64,000 nucleotides of DNA, taken from NCBI GenBank assembly GCA_051646285.1, contig JBOFCU010000324.1, positions 12,924 through 76,923 on the forward strand, read 5' to 3'. Positions 42,169-50,738 of the stretch are shown one piece after another; the first letter of the stretch is position 1, and every line of letters starts with the position of its first letter. Under the pieces are notes generated by a model, which worked only from the letters and a program-made list of their open reading frames with translations, was not told the DNA's origin and did not search any database. Position numbers and translations under genes: made by a program. Origin of the DNA: Terrirubrum sp051646285. GTDB taxonomy: Bacteria; Pseudomonadota; Alphaproteobacteria; Rhizobiales; Beijerinckiaceae.

Positions 42169-43350
42169 TTGACTGTCGCTGCACTGATCGTTGCTGCCGG
42201 TCGCGGATTGCGGGCTGGCTCCGATGGTTTGCCGAAGGCTTACCGGCCCATTGGTGGCGAGCCGATGCTGTTGCGCACGCTGCGTCTTTTTGCTGACCAT
42301 CCCGCAGTCAGCATGATCATGGTGGTGATCCATCCCGACGATCAGCCGCTGTGTGATGGCGTGCTGGCACGGCTGGGCACGTTCAAACCTGTCATGGTGG
42401 CTGCCGGTGGCGCATCGCGGCAGGAATCGGTTTTGCGCGGGCTGGAAGAAATGGCCTTCATGCCGAGCGAGATTGTGCTGGTGCATGATGCCGCCCGGCC
42501 CTTTGCCGATGCGGCTCTGATTGACCGCGCCATTGCGGCAGCAAAACATCACGGTGCCGCCGTGCCGGCGCTGCCCGTGACGGATACGCTTGTGCAGGTC
42601 AGCGGCTCTGTCGTGTCCGGCCATCCGGCGCGCGATATATTGCGGGCCGTGCAAACACCGCAGGCCTTTCAATTTCAAACGTTGCTGATGGCCCACCGCC
42701 GCGCGGCATCGCGCGGGCAGATGGATTTTACCGATGATGGCGCTGTAGCCGGTGCCATGGGTGTTGACGTGCATGTGTTCGATGGCGATGCGCGCAATGT
42801 CAAAATCACCTGGCCGCAGGATTTTGCCGAGGCGGAACGGCGTTTGTTGGAGGCAACCCCCATGATCGTGCGCGTCAGCAATGGTTACGATGTCCATGCT
42901 TTTGGTGAGGGCGACCATGTCTGGCTTGGCGGCGTGCCTATTCCCCACACGCATGGTCTGACCGGCCACTCCGATGCCGATGTTGTGCTGCATGCGATCA
43001 CAGACGCGGTGCTTGGCTTGATTGGTGATGGCGACATCGGCACACATTTTCCGCCCACTGACGAACGCTGGCGCGGCGCGGCCTCCGATCAATTTCTGGC
43101 CTATGCGGTGGAGCGGCTGCGCGTCCGTGGCGGCGTGCTGGATCACATCGACGTCAATCTCGTCTGCGAGCGTCCGAAAATTGCGCCTGTGCGTGAGGCC
43201 ATGCGCGCGCGCATTGCAGAGATTGCCGCTGTTGCAATTGGCAGCGTAGCGATCAAGGCGACCACCTCCGAAGGGCTTGGATTTACCGGGCGCAGCGAAG
43301 GCATTGCGGCGCTTGCGACAGTGACGGCCCGCGTGCCAAGCTCAGGCTGA
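42169..43350 (+). CDS. ispDF: Bifunctional IspD/IspF (MEP isoprenoid pathway)
   Basis: Carries two non-consecutive steps of isoprenoid precursor synthesis, the cytidylyltransferase (IspD) and the 2-C-methyl-D-erythritol 2,4-cyclodiphosphate synthase (IspF). The 393 residues show the IspD nucleotide loop ALIVAAGRGLRAGSDGLPK with VLVHDAARPFAD, then IspF from RVSNGYDVHAFGEGDHVWL with GHSDADVVLHAITDA and HFPPTDERW. The fusion is typical of alphaproteobacteria. The start is a TTG at 42169, backed by GGAAGGA eight bases upstream. No ATG or GTG fits the conserved first strand as well. Confidence 0.95.
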   Translation: MTVAALIVAAGRGLRAGSDGLPKAYRPIGGEPMLLRTLRLFADHPAVSMIMVVIHPDDQPLCDGVLARLGTFKPVMVAAGGASRQESVLRGLEEMAFMPSEIVLVHDAARPFADAALIDRAIAAAKHHGAAVPALPVTDTLVQVSGSVVSGHPARDILRAVQTPQAFQFQTLLMAHRRAASRGQMDFTDDGAVAGAMGVDVHVFDGDARNVKITWPQDFAEAERRLLEATPMIVRVSNGYDVHAFGEGDHVWLGGVPIPHTHGLTGHSDADVVLHAITDAVLGLIGDGDIGTHFPPTDERWRGAASDQFLAYAVERLRVRGGVLDHIDVNLVCERPKIAPVREAMRARIAEIAAVAIGSVAIKATTSEGLGFTGRSEGIAALATVTARVPSSG

Positions 43351-43399
43351 GCCGCCGCCTGTTCACTGCGTGAATATCGCGCTCGCCAGAGGTGATGCC

Positions 43400-43894
43400 A
43401 TGACTGCCGACAGCGCCCTTGTTGACCTCGCCCGCGAAGTGCTGGACCGGGCCCGGTCACAGAAACTGAAAATCGTGACGGCCGAGAGCTGCACCGGCGG
43501 GCTTGTTGCCATGCTGCTCACGGAAATCGCCGGGTCGTCGGACGTGTTTGAACGCGGATTCGTGACCTATTCAAACGATGCCAAGAGCGAAATGCTGGGC
43601 GTTGCGCCGGATATAATCGCCAAGAATGGCGCGGTGAGCGAGCCTGTTGCGCGCTCCATGGCAGAAGGTGCCGTCAAACAGTCCCATGCTGATGTTGGTG
43701 TGGCCATTACGGGTGTTGCCGGTCCGGGCGGCGGCAGCGCGCACAAGCCGGTCGGGCTTGTGCATATCGCGGTCTATCGCAAAAAGAACGGCACGCGGCA
43801 CGGCATTTTTCAATTTGGCGATCTGCCGCGCCGCGATATTCGCGAGCGCGCCGCGCGTGATGCCCTGATGATGCTCATGCACGCCATGGCCTGA
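43400..43894 (+). CDS. pncC: CinA C-terminal family amidohydrolase (nicotinamide-nucleotide amidase)
   Basis: Deamidates NMN in the pyridine nucleotide recycling route. The 164 residues contain VTAESCTGGLVAMLLTEIAGSS, shown here as TAESCTGGLVA with the catalytic Ser-Cys region, VTYSNDAKSEMLGV and ITGVAGPGGGSAHKPVG. It is the stand-alone C-terminal form without the MoaB-like domain. ATG 43400 has AGAGG upstream; GTG 43370 is a possible longer start. It follows ispDF by 49 bases and probably shares its transcript. Confidence 0.92.
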   Translation: MTADSALVDLAREVLDRARSQKLKIVTAESCTGGLVAMLLTEIAGSSDVFERGFVTYSNDAKSEMLGVAPDIIAKNGAVSEPVARSMAEGAVKQSHADVGVAITGVAGPGGGSAHKPVGLVHIAVYRKKNGTRHGIFQFGDLPRRDIRERAARDALMMLMHAMA

Positions 43895-43918
43895 GCCATG
43901 TTTTCAGGCCGAGATTTT
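43888..43918 (+). terminator. Terminator overlapping the pncC stop
   Basis: Stem GGCCTGA/TCAGGCC (7 bp, 43888-43894 with 43904-43910) begins inside the last codons of pncC. GAGATTTTTA follows. It is the only hairpin between the convergent pncC and the spermidine-synthase-like gene. Confidence 0.5.
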
Positions 43919-46200
43919 TAATGCGCTTTCATGCCACGGATCATGGCTGACACCACGTCGGAATAATTGTCGCTCCATGGCTTGACGCCTGCGGTGCGTG
44001 CTGGCTCGTTCCAGCCCTGCTCCGGCGTGAATGCCGTCAGCGGCTGCGGATTGCGCGCGATGGCAACAACAATGGATGGCATCCACAGGCGTGCAGCATA
44101 ATTGCCGTCCTTGAATGCGTCCTTGGCGAATTTGCGGTCGTCGCGCACGCGGATGGTGTAACCGAGTTCGTCAGCCAGCGCCGTCAGCACGGATGTCAAT
44201 TCAAGATGGCGGTTGGAAATGTGCATGACCAGCACGCCATGGGCAGCCATCTTGTCGAAATACATCTGTACCGCTTCACGCGTCATCAAATGAACGGGAA
44301 TGGAGTCAGACGAAAATGCATCAATGACGATAATATCCTTGGCAGCCGCGGCTTCATCGGCAAGCGTCAGGCGCGCATCGCCCAGGATAATGGGCGCTTG
44401 CGGCATGCAATCACTGACAAAACGGAAGCGATTGGGATCACGGGCGAGACGGATGACTTCCGGGTCAATTTCAAAGAAGCGCCAGCTTTCCTGCCCCGTG
44501 GCATGGCAGGCCATTGAACCTGCGCCCAGACCGACAACACCGACATGGCGCACGCTGTTGCCCGCCCGCGTGAGATTGACGGCGCTCGTAATCGCACCGG
44601 CCGGATTATAATAGGTCAGTGGTTCGCGCTTGCCGTAACTGGCGGATTTTTCATCGAGGATCAGACGCTCGGCCCCATGCAATGTGGTGCCATGGGCCAA
44701 TGCGCGGAAGGTTCCATTGGCGAAATCGCGCACGACATGGACACCGAAAAAGGAGCGCGCAACTTCGACAACCTGACCGGAACGGGTGGTGCTGGCGAGC
44801 ACGACCATGACAAGCACAGCGCCGGTGAATGCCAACAAGTGCTGGCGGTTCTGCCGCATCATCCAGCCTGCCGCCACAACAGCGACCATGGTGGCACTGA
44901 CGAGGACCGGATGGGCCATGGCATGCAGAATGGGGCCGCCGAAAAGAAGCAGCAGCAACGCGCCAGTGCCAAGGCCAATGCGGCGCAGAATGGCGTCGCG
45001 CCCGCCCTGCCACAGGGCCGGATGGCAGAACAAGGCAGCAAACAGCAGGATGGGATATTCATGCGTGTTGTTAAAAATCAGCGGGGCCACAAGTGCGGCC
45101 AGCGTGCCGCCGACAACGCCACCCAGTGACATATAAAAATAGAACTGCGTCAGCGCCTGCGCTGATGGCCTCCGCTGCACAAGCTCATGATGCGCGCACA
45201 ATGTCAGAATAAAAAAGGAGGTTGTGCCCAGGGCGAGCGACAGCAATGTCGGCAGGTTGACGCCGATGATCAGCAGCACAATGGCGCAGACAAAGGCGTA
45301 AGGCTGCACCGCCTTGATGAATGTGTAGGACAAGATCGGCTTGCTCTGGAACGCGACAATAAATGTCAGCAGAAACAGCGCCAGCGGGATCACCCACAAA
45401 AACGGCGCAGCCGCAATATCCGTGGAAATATAGGCGGTGAAGGCCACCAGCAATCCGGATGGCACGGCGGACAGGCCAATCCATGCCAGTTTTTGTGCGC
45501 CCGGTATGGCAACGGCTGTCTCGGGTTCCGCGTCGGCCAGGGTCTTGCCTCTCACTGCAAAACTCGCTGCCATCGCGATCAGCGCGAGCAGAAATGCAAA
45601 TGTCCATGACCAGGCCTGCAGCTGTTTGGGCAGCGTGAAATTCGGCTCGATCAGCAATGGATAGGCAAGCAGTGCCAGCAGGCTGCCGATGTTGGAGGCA
45701 GCATACAGAAAATAGGGGTCATGCGCCTGCGGGTGACCCGTCCGCGCAAACCACGCCTGCAACAGCGGCCCGTTGGCGGAGACGGCGAAAAACGGCAGGC
45801 CGATGGACACGAAAAACAATCCGAACAGCCACAGCACCGGGCCATCAGCTGGCGGCCTGTCCCACCCTTGCGCGATGCCGAGCGGCAGGGCCACGCCGAT
45901 CACAAGCGCCATCACCGCGATATGCACGAGGGCAGCCTTGCGCACACTGAGATATTTGGTCAGCACATGGGCGTAACTATAACCGCAGAGCAGGACGGCC
46001 TGAAAAAATACCGTCGCCACCGACCATACGCCGGGTGATCCCCCCAGTTTCGGCAGCACCAGTTTGGCGAACATGGGCTGCACGACAAACAGCAGGCTGG
46101 CCGAGGTAAACAGGGCCGCAGCAAAAACCGTGATGACCAGATGCGGGAGCGATGCCGTCTGTTTCTGGGTATAGGTTTGGGTCAGGTCGCCTGCCGGCAT
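43918..46200 (-). CDS. Polytopic membrane protein with C-terminal spermidine-synthase-like domain
   Basis: 760 residues. The N-terminal part, up to about residue 490, has roughly twelve membrane helices, beginning VFAAALFTSASLLFVVQPMF. The soluble C-terminal part has a methyltransferase-like Rossmann fold: VGVVGLGAGSMACHA, FFEIDPEVIRLA, IILGDARLTLAD and IVIDAFSSDSIPVHL. This resembles spermidine synthase (SpeE), although the catalytic Asp motif is not the classic one. Members of this fused family are usually annotated as spermidine-synthase-like or transporter-like proteins, and true polyamine synthesis is unproven. GGAGAG lies upstream of the ATG. Confidence 0.8.
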   Translation of the reverse strand: MPAGDLTQTYTQKQTASLPHLVITVFAAALFTSASLLFVVQPMFAKLVLPKLGGSPGVWSVATVFFQAVLLCGYSYAHVLTKYLSVRKAALVHIAVMALVIGVALPLGIAQGWDRPPADGPVLWLFGLFFVSIGLPFFAVSANGPLLQAWFARTGHPQAHDPYFLYAASNIGSLLALLAYPLLIEPNFTLPKQLQAWSWTFAFLLALIAMAASFAVRGKTLADAEPETAVAIPGAQKLAWIGLSAVPSGLLVAFTAYISTDIAAAPFLWVIPLALFLLTFIVAFQSKPILSYTFIKAVQPYAFVCAIVLLIIGVNLPTLLSLALGTTSFFILTLCAHHELVQRRPSAQALTQFYFYMSLGGVVGGTLAALVAPLIFNNTHEYPILLFAALFCHPALWQGGRDAILRRIGLGTGALLLLLFGGPILHAMAHPVLVSATMVAVVAAGWMMRQNRQHLLAFTGAVLVMVVLASTTRSGQVVEVARSFFGVHVVRDFANGTFRALAHGTTLHGAERLILDEKSASYGKREPLTYYNPAGAITSAVNLTRAGNSVRHVGVVGLGAGSMACHATGQESWRFFEIDPEVIRLARDPNRFRFVSDCMPQAPIILGDARLTLADEAAAAKDIIVIDAFSSDSIPVHLMTREAVQMYFDKMAAHGVLVMHISNRHLELTSVLTALADELGYTIRVRDDRKFAKDAFKDGNYAARLWMPSIVVAIARNPQPLTAFTPEQGWNEPARTAGVKPWSDNYSDVVSAMIRGMKAH

Positions 46201-46341
46201 TGCTTCTCTCCTGCGATCTATGGGGGGACCGTAAGGACAGAAGGTTAAATCCGGCTTATGGATTCACGCGATGGATTCAGCCGTTTGCGCCAAAGCGCAG
46301 ATATTACGCCATTTTCCGGTGCGCGTGACGATGCGCGCTGT

Positions 46342-46794
46342 CTATGCGGCCGTGTAAACCTGTTTGGCCCGCTCCTCGAACGCATGGGTGAACATGCGGA
46401 ATATGCGGTCAAACACCGCGCCGGCAACGGCAGCCAGTATGCGGCTCTTGAATTCATAGGAAATATAGAAATCGATAACGCAGCCATCCGGGTCTGGCAG
46501 AAATGTCCAGCGGTTTTCGAGAAAGCGGAATGGCCCATCGATATATTCGACCAGAATTTTCATCGCGGGCTCATCGAGCGTGACGCGGCTGGTAAAGCGT
46601 TCGTTAATGGATTTGTAGCCGACCGTCATATCCGCCACGATCACCGGCCTGCCCTCGCCGTCTTCTGTCCGGCGCCGGACTGTCAGGGCTGAGCAGAATG
46701 GCAGGAACTGCGGATATTTTTCCACATCTGCGACAAGCGCAAACATCTGCGCGGCGCTGAACTTGACCGGATGGCGCGTGCGAAAGGAAGGCAT
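46342..46794 (-). CDS. COQ10/RatA-type START-domain protein
   Basis: 150 residues of the START/cyclase-like fold. Visible family features are FSAAQMFALVADVEKYPQFLPFC in two pieces (QMFALVADVE, YPQFLPFCSAL), SRVTLDEPAM, and VIDFYISYEFKSRIL. In mitochondria and bacteria such proteins bind coenzyme Q or its precursors and help respiration; the E. coli relative RatA was described as a ribosome-association toxin. It lies 6 bases after lipA, a frequent pair in alphaproteobacteria that fits a respiratory role. Confidence 0.88.
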   Translation of the reverse strand: MPSFRTRHPVKFSAAQMFALVADVEKYPQFLPFCSALTVRRRTEDGEGRPVIVADMTVGYKSINERFTSRVTLDEPAMKILVEYIDGPFRFLENRWTFLPDPDGCVIDFYISYEFKSRILAAVAGAVFDRIFRMFTHAFEERAKQVYTAA

Positions 46795-46800
46795 CGTGTT

Positions 46801-47805
46801 TTAATGGCCAAACCGCGCCAGACGCGCTGCCCTCAGTTTGGCAAAATCATCCCCGGCATGATGTGATGATCGGGTCAGCGGTGTTGATGACACGAGCAGG
46901 AAGCCTTTTGTTCCGGCGATTGTGGCGAAGCTCTTGAATTCGTCGGGCGTGACAAATCTCACAACCGGGTGATGCTTGCGTGTGGGTGCCAGATATTGGC
47001 CGATGGTCAGAAAATCGACTTCGGCCGTGCGCAGATCATCCATCAGCTGCAACACCTCGTTGCGCTCCTCACCCAGCCCGACCATGATGCCGGACTTGGT
47101 GAAAATGGTCGGGTCCAGCTCCTTGACCCGCTGCAACAGCCGGATGGAATGGAAATAGCGTGCGCCCGGCCGCACCGTGAGATACAGCGACGGCACGCAT
47201 TCAAGATTGTGATTGAACACATCCGGTTTGGCCGCGACCACAACCTCCAGTGCGCCTTCCTTACGCAGGAAATCCGGCGTCAGAATTTCGATGGTGGTGT
47301 TGGGGGCGGCGATGCGGATCGCCCGGATGACCTTGGCAAAATGGTCGGCCCCGCCATCGGCAAGATCATCGCGGTCCACCGATGTGATCACCACATGCTC
47401 AAGGCCGAGTTTGGCCGTCGCGTCGGCCACTTTTTGTGGCTCATCCGGGTCCAGCGGGGCCGGCATGCCGGTTTTGACATTGCAGAAGGCGCAGGCGCGC
47501 GTGCAGGTGTCACCCATGATCATGAAGGTGGCGTGCTTCTTTTCCCAGCATTCCCCGATGTTGGGGCAGCCCGCCTCCTCGCACACGGTGACGAGGTTGT
47601 TTTCTTTCACGATGCGGTTGGTTTCAGCCCATTTGGGCGAGCCTGGTGCTTTCACCCGGATCCAGTCGGGTTTGCGCAGCAGTTCGTGATCCGGCCGTTT
47701 CGCCTTTTCCGGGTGGCGTGGACGACTGACGGCGCTTGCGACTTCGCTTGCGACATCGCTGGTGCGCGGGTCTTTCCCGCCGAGAAGGTCAAGCACCACA
47801 GCCAT
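46801..47805 (-). CDS. lipA: Lipoyl synthase
   Basis: A radical-SAM enzyme that inserts two sulfurs into protein-bound octanoyl groups. The 334 residues have the auxiliary iron-sulfur cysteines CEEAGCPNIGECW and the radical-SAM CxxxCxxC motif TCTRACAFCNVKTG. Further support comes from VVITSVDRDDLADGGADHF and the C-terminal TPLTRSSHHAGD. ATG 47805 overlaps the stop of the upstream small membrane gene by one base. A longer frame to 48048 has no conserved sequence and is rejected. Confidence 0.96.
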   Translation of the reverse strand: MAVVLDLLGGKDPRTSDVASEVASAVSRPRHPEKAKRPDHELLRKPDWIRVKAPGSPKWAETNRIVKENNLVTVCEEAGCPNIGECWEKKHATFMIMGDTCTRACAFCNVKTGMPAPLDPDEPQKVADATAKLGLEHVVITSVDRDDLADGGADHFAKVIRAIRIAAPNTTIEILTPDFLRKEGALEVVVAAKPDVFNHNLECVPSLYLTVRPGARYFHSIRLLQRVKELDPTIFTKSGIMVGLGEERNEVLQLMDDLRTAEVDFLTIGQYLAPTRKHHPVVRFVTPDEFKSFATIAGTKGFLLVSSTPLTRSSHHAGDDFAKLRAARLARFGH

Positions 47806-48143
47806 CAGGCAATCATCCTTGCAAGCAACACAACAGCCGCCGCACCTATTGCGGCGGTCACGATCTTTGCCACCAGCGGGTTGCGGATGGCAAGTGAAAG
47901 CCCCAGCGCCCGCAGCACCAGCGTGCCGAGGAACAATCCCAGAAATCCGGTGATGGCATAGCGCAGCAGCCCGCCGCCACCAACGATAAAACTGGCCAAG
48001 AACCCGCCAACCGATCCAACGATGAGAGGCGGCATCAGCACCGCCCAATTGACCGGCGGGCTGCCAGCCTTCTCAGGCGGCAGCACGGACATCCGGGGGT
48101 CCCCATCCCGGTAATGCGGCGGTTTCTGGCGTCGTGGCGGCAT
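47805..48143 (-). CDS. Small glycine-rich membrane protein, 112 residues
   Basis: 112 residues. A Pro/Arg-rich start (PPRRQKPPHYRDGD) is followed by three membrane segments: about 36-56 (VLMPPLIVGSVGGFLASFIV), 62-82 and 90-111. The Gly-rich helix GGFLASFIVGGGG resembles transglycosylase-associated/GlsB-like small membrane proteins, but the match is loose. A shorter start at 48092 is possible. It overlaps lipA by one base (TGATG), so translation is coupled. Function unknown. Confidence 0.55.
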   Translation of the reverse strand: MPPRRQKPPHYRDGDPRMSVLPPEKAGSPPVNWAVLMPPLIVGSVGGFLASFIVGGGGLLRYAITGFLGLFLGTLVLRALGLSLAIRNPLVAKIVTAAIGAAAVVLLARMIA

Positions 48144-48237
48144 TTTACCGATATGGTCTTTGTGCGGGCATGGGTAAAGATGGGTGCTGCGGATTTATGT
48201 CATTGGCCTGCTGGTCATGGCAGGCTAGAAGACGATC

Positions 48238-49407
48238 ATGCAACGCTTTATGCTCTCCAGAACGGCCCTGTCTCGCGCCGCCGCTGCCCTGCTGTGCGCC
48301 TTGCTGGCCGCCTGCGGCTCAAAGGCGCAGGGTGTGCTGCTGCCAACAGGATTCCAGCAAGCCGGAACCAGCAAGGTCGAAATTCTGGTTGCCACCACGC
48401 GCAGCAGTGAGGATGCCGGGCCGGGCGAGATGTTCACGGGCGAGCGCGCGATCGGACTGAACTTTGCAGATATTGCCATTTCCATTCCACCTGACAGCGC
48501 CCGCCAGCCGGGCGAAATTCAATGGCCGTCATCCAAGACAGCGAATCCGGCGACCGATTTCGTGACTTTGCGGGCCGACCGGATTGACCAGCCGACGGCG
48601 CTGAAGCGGCTTTATAGCCGGGTTGCCAAAGCGCCGCAGCGCCGGGTGCTGCTGTTCATTCATGGCTACAACACGCGCTTTGAGGAATCTGTCTACCGTT
48701 TTGCCCAGATCATGCATGATTCCAAAGCGTCTGTGGTGCCGCTGCTGTTTACCTGGCCATCACGCGGGCAGCTGCTGGATTACCCCTATGATCATGAGAG
48801 TGCGACCTATTCACGTGATGCACTGGAAGCCATTCTGCAAACACTCTCGAAAGACAAATCGGTCGGCGAAATCTCCATTCTCGCTCATTCCATGGGCAAC
48901 TGGGTCGCTGTGGAAGCGCTGCGGCAGATGGCCATCCGTGGTGGCGGTATCGCGCCAAAAATCAAGAATGTCATGCTGGCCGCGCCCGATATTGATGTGG
49001 ATGTGTTCCGCCGCCAGATGCGCACCATCGGCGAGAGGCACCCGCCTTTTACGATCTTCGTGTCGCGTGACGACAAGGCGCTGTCTTTTTCCAAGCGCAT
49101 TGCCGGCAGCAATGACAGGCTTGGCGGCATTGATCCCGAACAGGAACCCTACAAGTCACGCCTGAAAGAATTGTCGAGTAACCGCGTGACCATCATTGAT
49201 CTCACGGATGTCCAGTCCGGTGACAGTCTTGGCCACACGAAGTTCGCGCAATCGCCCGAGGTTGTGCAGATGATTGGCGGACGGCTCGCCAGCGGGCAGA
49301 AACTGAACGAAAGCGGCGGTTTTGGCCAGACACTCGGCTCTACAGCCGTTGGCGTCATTTCCGGTATTGGCAATGTCACTGGACGCGTCGTATCGGGCGC
49401 ACGCTAA
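48238..49407 (+). CDS. Lipoprotein alpha/beta-hydrolase (DUF900 family)
   Basis: 389 residues. A lipoprotein signal ends LLAACGS, so it should be attached to a membrane. The hydrolase core has VLLFIHGYNTRFEESVYRFA (oxyanion-type HGYN), the nucleophile elbow LAHSMGNW (GxSxG form HSMGN) and the late Asp/His parts ISVSRDDKALS-like and GDSLGHTKFA. DUF900 proteins are esterases of unknown substrate. A Gly/Ser-rich tail closes the chain. It is divergent from the lipA transcript and convergent with the ThDP genes; no clear terminator is seen in the 44-base gap. Confidence 0.85.
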   Translation: MQRFMLSRTALSRAAAALLCALLAACGSKAQGVLLPTGFQQAGTSKVEILVATTRSSEDAGPGEMFTGERAIGLNFADIAISIPPDSARQPGEIQWPSSKTANPATDFVTLRADRIDQPTALKRLYSRVAKAPQRRVLLFIHGYNTRFEESVYRFAQIMHDSKASVVPLLFTWPSRGQLLDYPYDHESATYSRDALEAILQTLSKDKSVGEISILAHSMGNWVAVEALRQMAIRGGGIAPKIKNVMLAAPDIDVDVFRRQMRTIGERHPPFTIFVSRDDKALSFSKRIAGSNDRLGGIDPEQEPYKSRLKELSSNRVTIIDLTDVQSGDSLGHTKFAQSPEVVQMIGGRLASGQKLNESGGFGQTLGSTAVGVISGIGNVTGRVVSGAR

Positions 49408-49451
49408 GGCAGTGCATTGGCCTGCCTTGGCGCATCAGCTTGACGGTGTAT

Positions 49452-50054
49452 TTATTCAGCGGTCAGGCCCAATGCTTCGCGAAAACGGGCCTTGGCATGC
49501 GCGCCCTCACGCAATGGCACCAGACGCGGATAATCGGCGCTGCTGATTTTCACGATCCGCACGCGCGGCCCGGCCCCTATTTTCGCAACATCGCTTGCAA
49601 GCTGTTCAAGATCATCTTCGCTGTTGATCACGTCAGCATCGGCAATGCCGCACCCGCGCGCAATGGCGGCGAGATCAGCGGTGATGGTGTGGCTCGCTTG
49701 GGCGCCGGTTTCACCATACAGACTGTTGTCGAGCACAATGATGGTGAGATTGTGCGGCTGTTGCAGGGCGATGGTTGCGAAGCTGCCCATCCCCATCAGC
49801 ATTTCGCCATCCCCCGTGATGGCGATGACGGGCTTATCGGGCTGCGCCAACGCAAGCCCCAGCGCCAGCGAAGCGGTGCCACCCATCGCGCCCCAGAGAT
49901 AAAAATTTTTCGGTGTGTCGCCGCTCGCTGCGACATCATAGGTTGATGCACCCAATCCCGTGACAACAAGTGCATCGCCCCGGTCACGCAACAGGCGGGC
50001 CACGGCCTTGCGGCGATCCAGACGGTTTGATTTTTGCGGGGCGGACTGTGCCAT
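49452..50054 (-). CDS. ThDP-dependent decarboxylase, PP-domain subunit (ComE-like)
   Basis: 200 residues forming the cofactor pyrophosphate/metal-binding domain. The ThDP motif starts at ITGDGEMLMGMG and ends at the expected distance with IVLDNSLYGETGAQ. The region YLWGAMGGTASLALGLALA is typical. Together with the subunit encoded 18 bases upstream it makes a two-chain enzyme like sulfopyruvate decarboxylase (ComDE) or a split phosphonopyruvate decarboxylase. No gene for making sulfopyruvate or phosphonopyruvate is near, so the substrate is open. Confidence 0.82.
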   Translation of the reverse strand: MAQSAPQKSNRLDRRKAVARLLRDRGDALVVTGLGASTYDVAASGDTPKNFYLWGAMGGTASLALGLALAQPDKPVIAITGDGEMLMGMGSFATIALQQPHNLTIIVLDNSLYGETGAQASHTITADLAAIARGCGIADADVINSEDDLEQLASDVAKIGAGPRVRIVKISSADYPRLVPLREGAHAKARFREALGLTAE

Positions 50055-50072
50055 GGATGTTTTCGGCCTGAT

Positions 50073-50630
50073 TTATTTTGTGAAGACTTTTGCGCCAATC
50101 AGGCGCTGGGACAACAGCACAGCGACCGACGAGCCGCCGCTGTAAACCATCGAGGCAGCATGGCGCACAACATCACCAACTTCGGCCGGATGGTCGGCGC
50201 GCTGCACCTGCATGCCCATGAGTTTCAGCGCATCCGCAGTGGTGGAACCCATCGGCACTTGCCATGGATTAAATTCGCCCCACTCCCCGCGCATGGTTAC
50301 AAGCATCAGCAATGGAAATTTGCAGATTTTGGTCAGCGACAGCATGTTGATGCAATTGCCGACGCCGCTGGATTGCATCAGCAGGGCCGACCGCTGGCCG
50401 CCGAGCCACGCACCGGCTGATACTGCGATACCTTCTTCTTCGGTGGTGAGCGCGATGCCACGCATATGCGGGTGGGCTTGAACAGCGGTGATCAATTCCG
50501 CATGTCCACCATCCGGCACATAGGGCACCTGCCGGACATCGAACTCTTCCAATATCCGCAGGATGCTGGCGGGCCAAGTTCCGGCTGACGATAGGAGCGC
50601 TTGAGATGGCGAGAGTGTCTGGTTCATCAT
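50073..50630 (-). CDS. ThDP-dependent decarboxylase, Pyr-domain subunit (ComD-like)
   Basis: 185 residues forming the pyrimidine-binding domain. The conserved Glu that activates ThDP lies in ALTTEEEGIAVSAGAWLGG. LLMQSSGVGNCINMLSL and KFPLLMLVTMRGEWGE are typical of the ComD/phosphonopyruvate decarboxylase N-terminal domain. ATG 50630 and ATG 50627 are adjacent and equally possible. The gene is followed by the PP-domain partner, so the active site would form at the subunit interface. Confidence 0.82.
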   Translation of the reverse strand: MMNQTLSPSQALLSSAGTWPASILRILEEFDVRQVPYVPDGGHAELITAVQAHPHMRGIALTTEEEGIAVSAGAWLGGQRSALLMQSSGVGNCINMLSLTKICKFPLLMLVTMRGEWGEFNPWQVPMGSTTADALKLMGMQVQRADHPAEVGDVVRHAASMVYSGGSSVAVLLSQRLIGAKVFTK

Positions 50631-50738
50631 TCACGCATTCCAGCACGGGGCTGGAGCGCATGACAAATCATATCACGCGCGCAGCGCTCCGCGCGCTGTG
50701 CATAACGCAAGCGGCTGAATTATCCGTGGGCAGTGATT

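Noticed and set aside
46969..47961. 330-codon frame opposite lipA
   Set aside because: It is a shadow frame. lipA carries all iron-sulfur motifs in the other direction.
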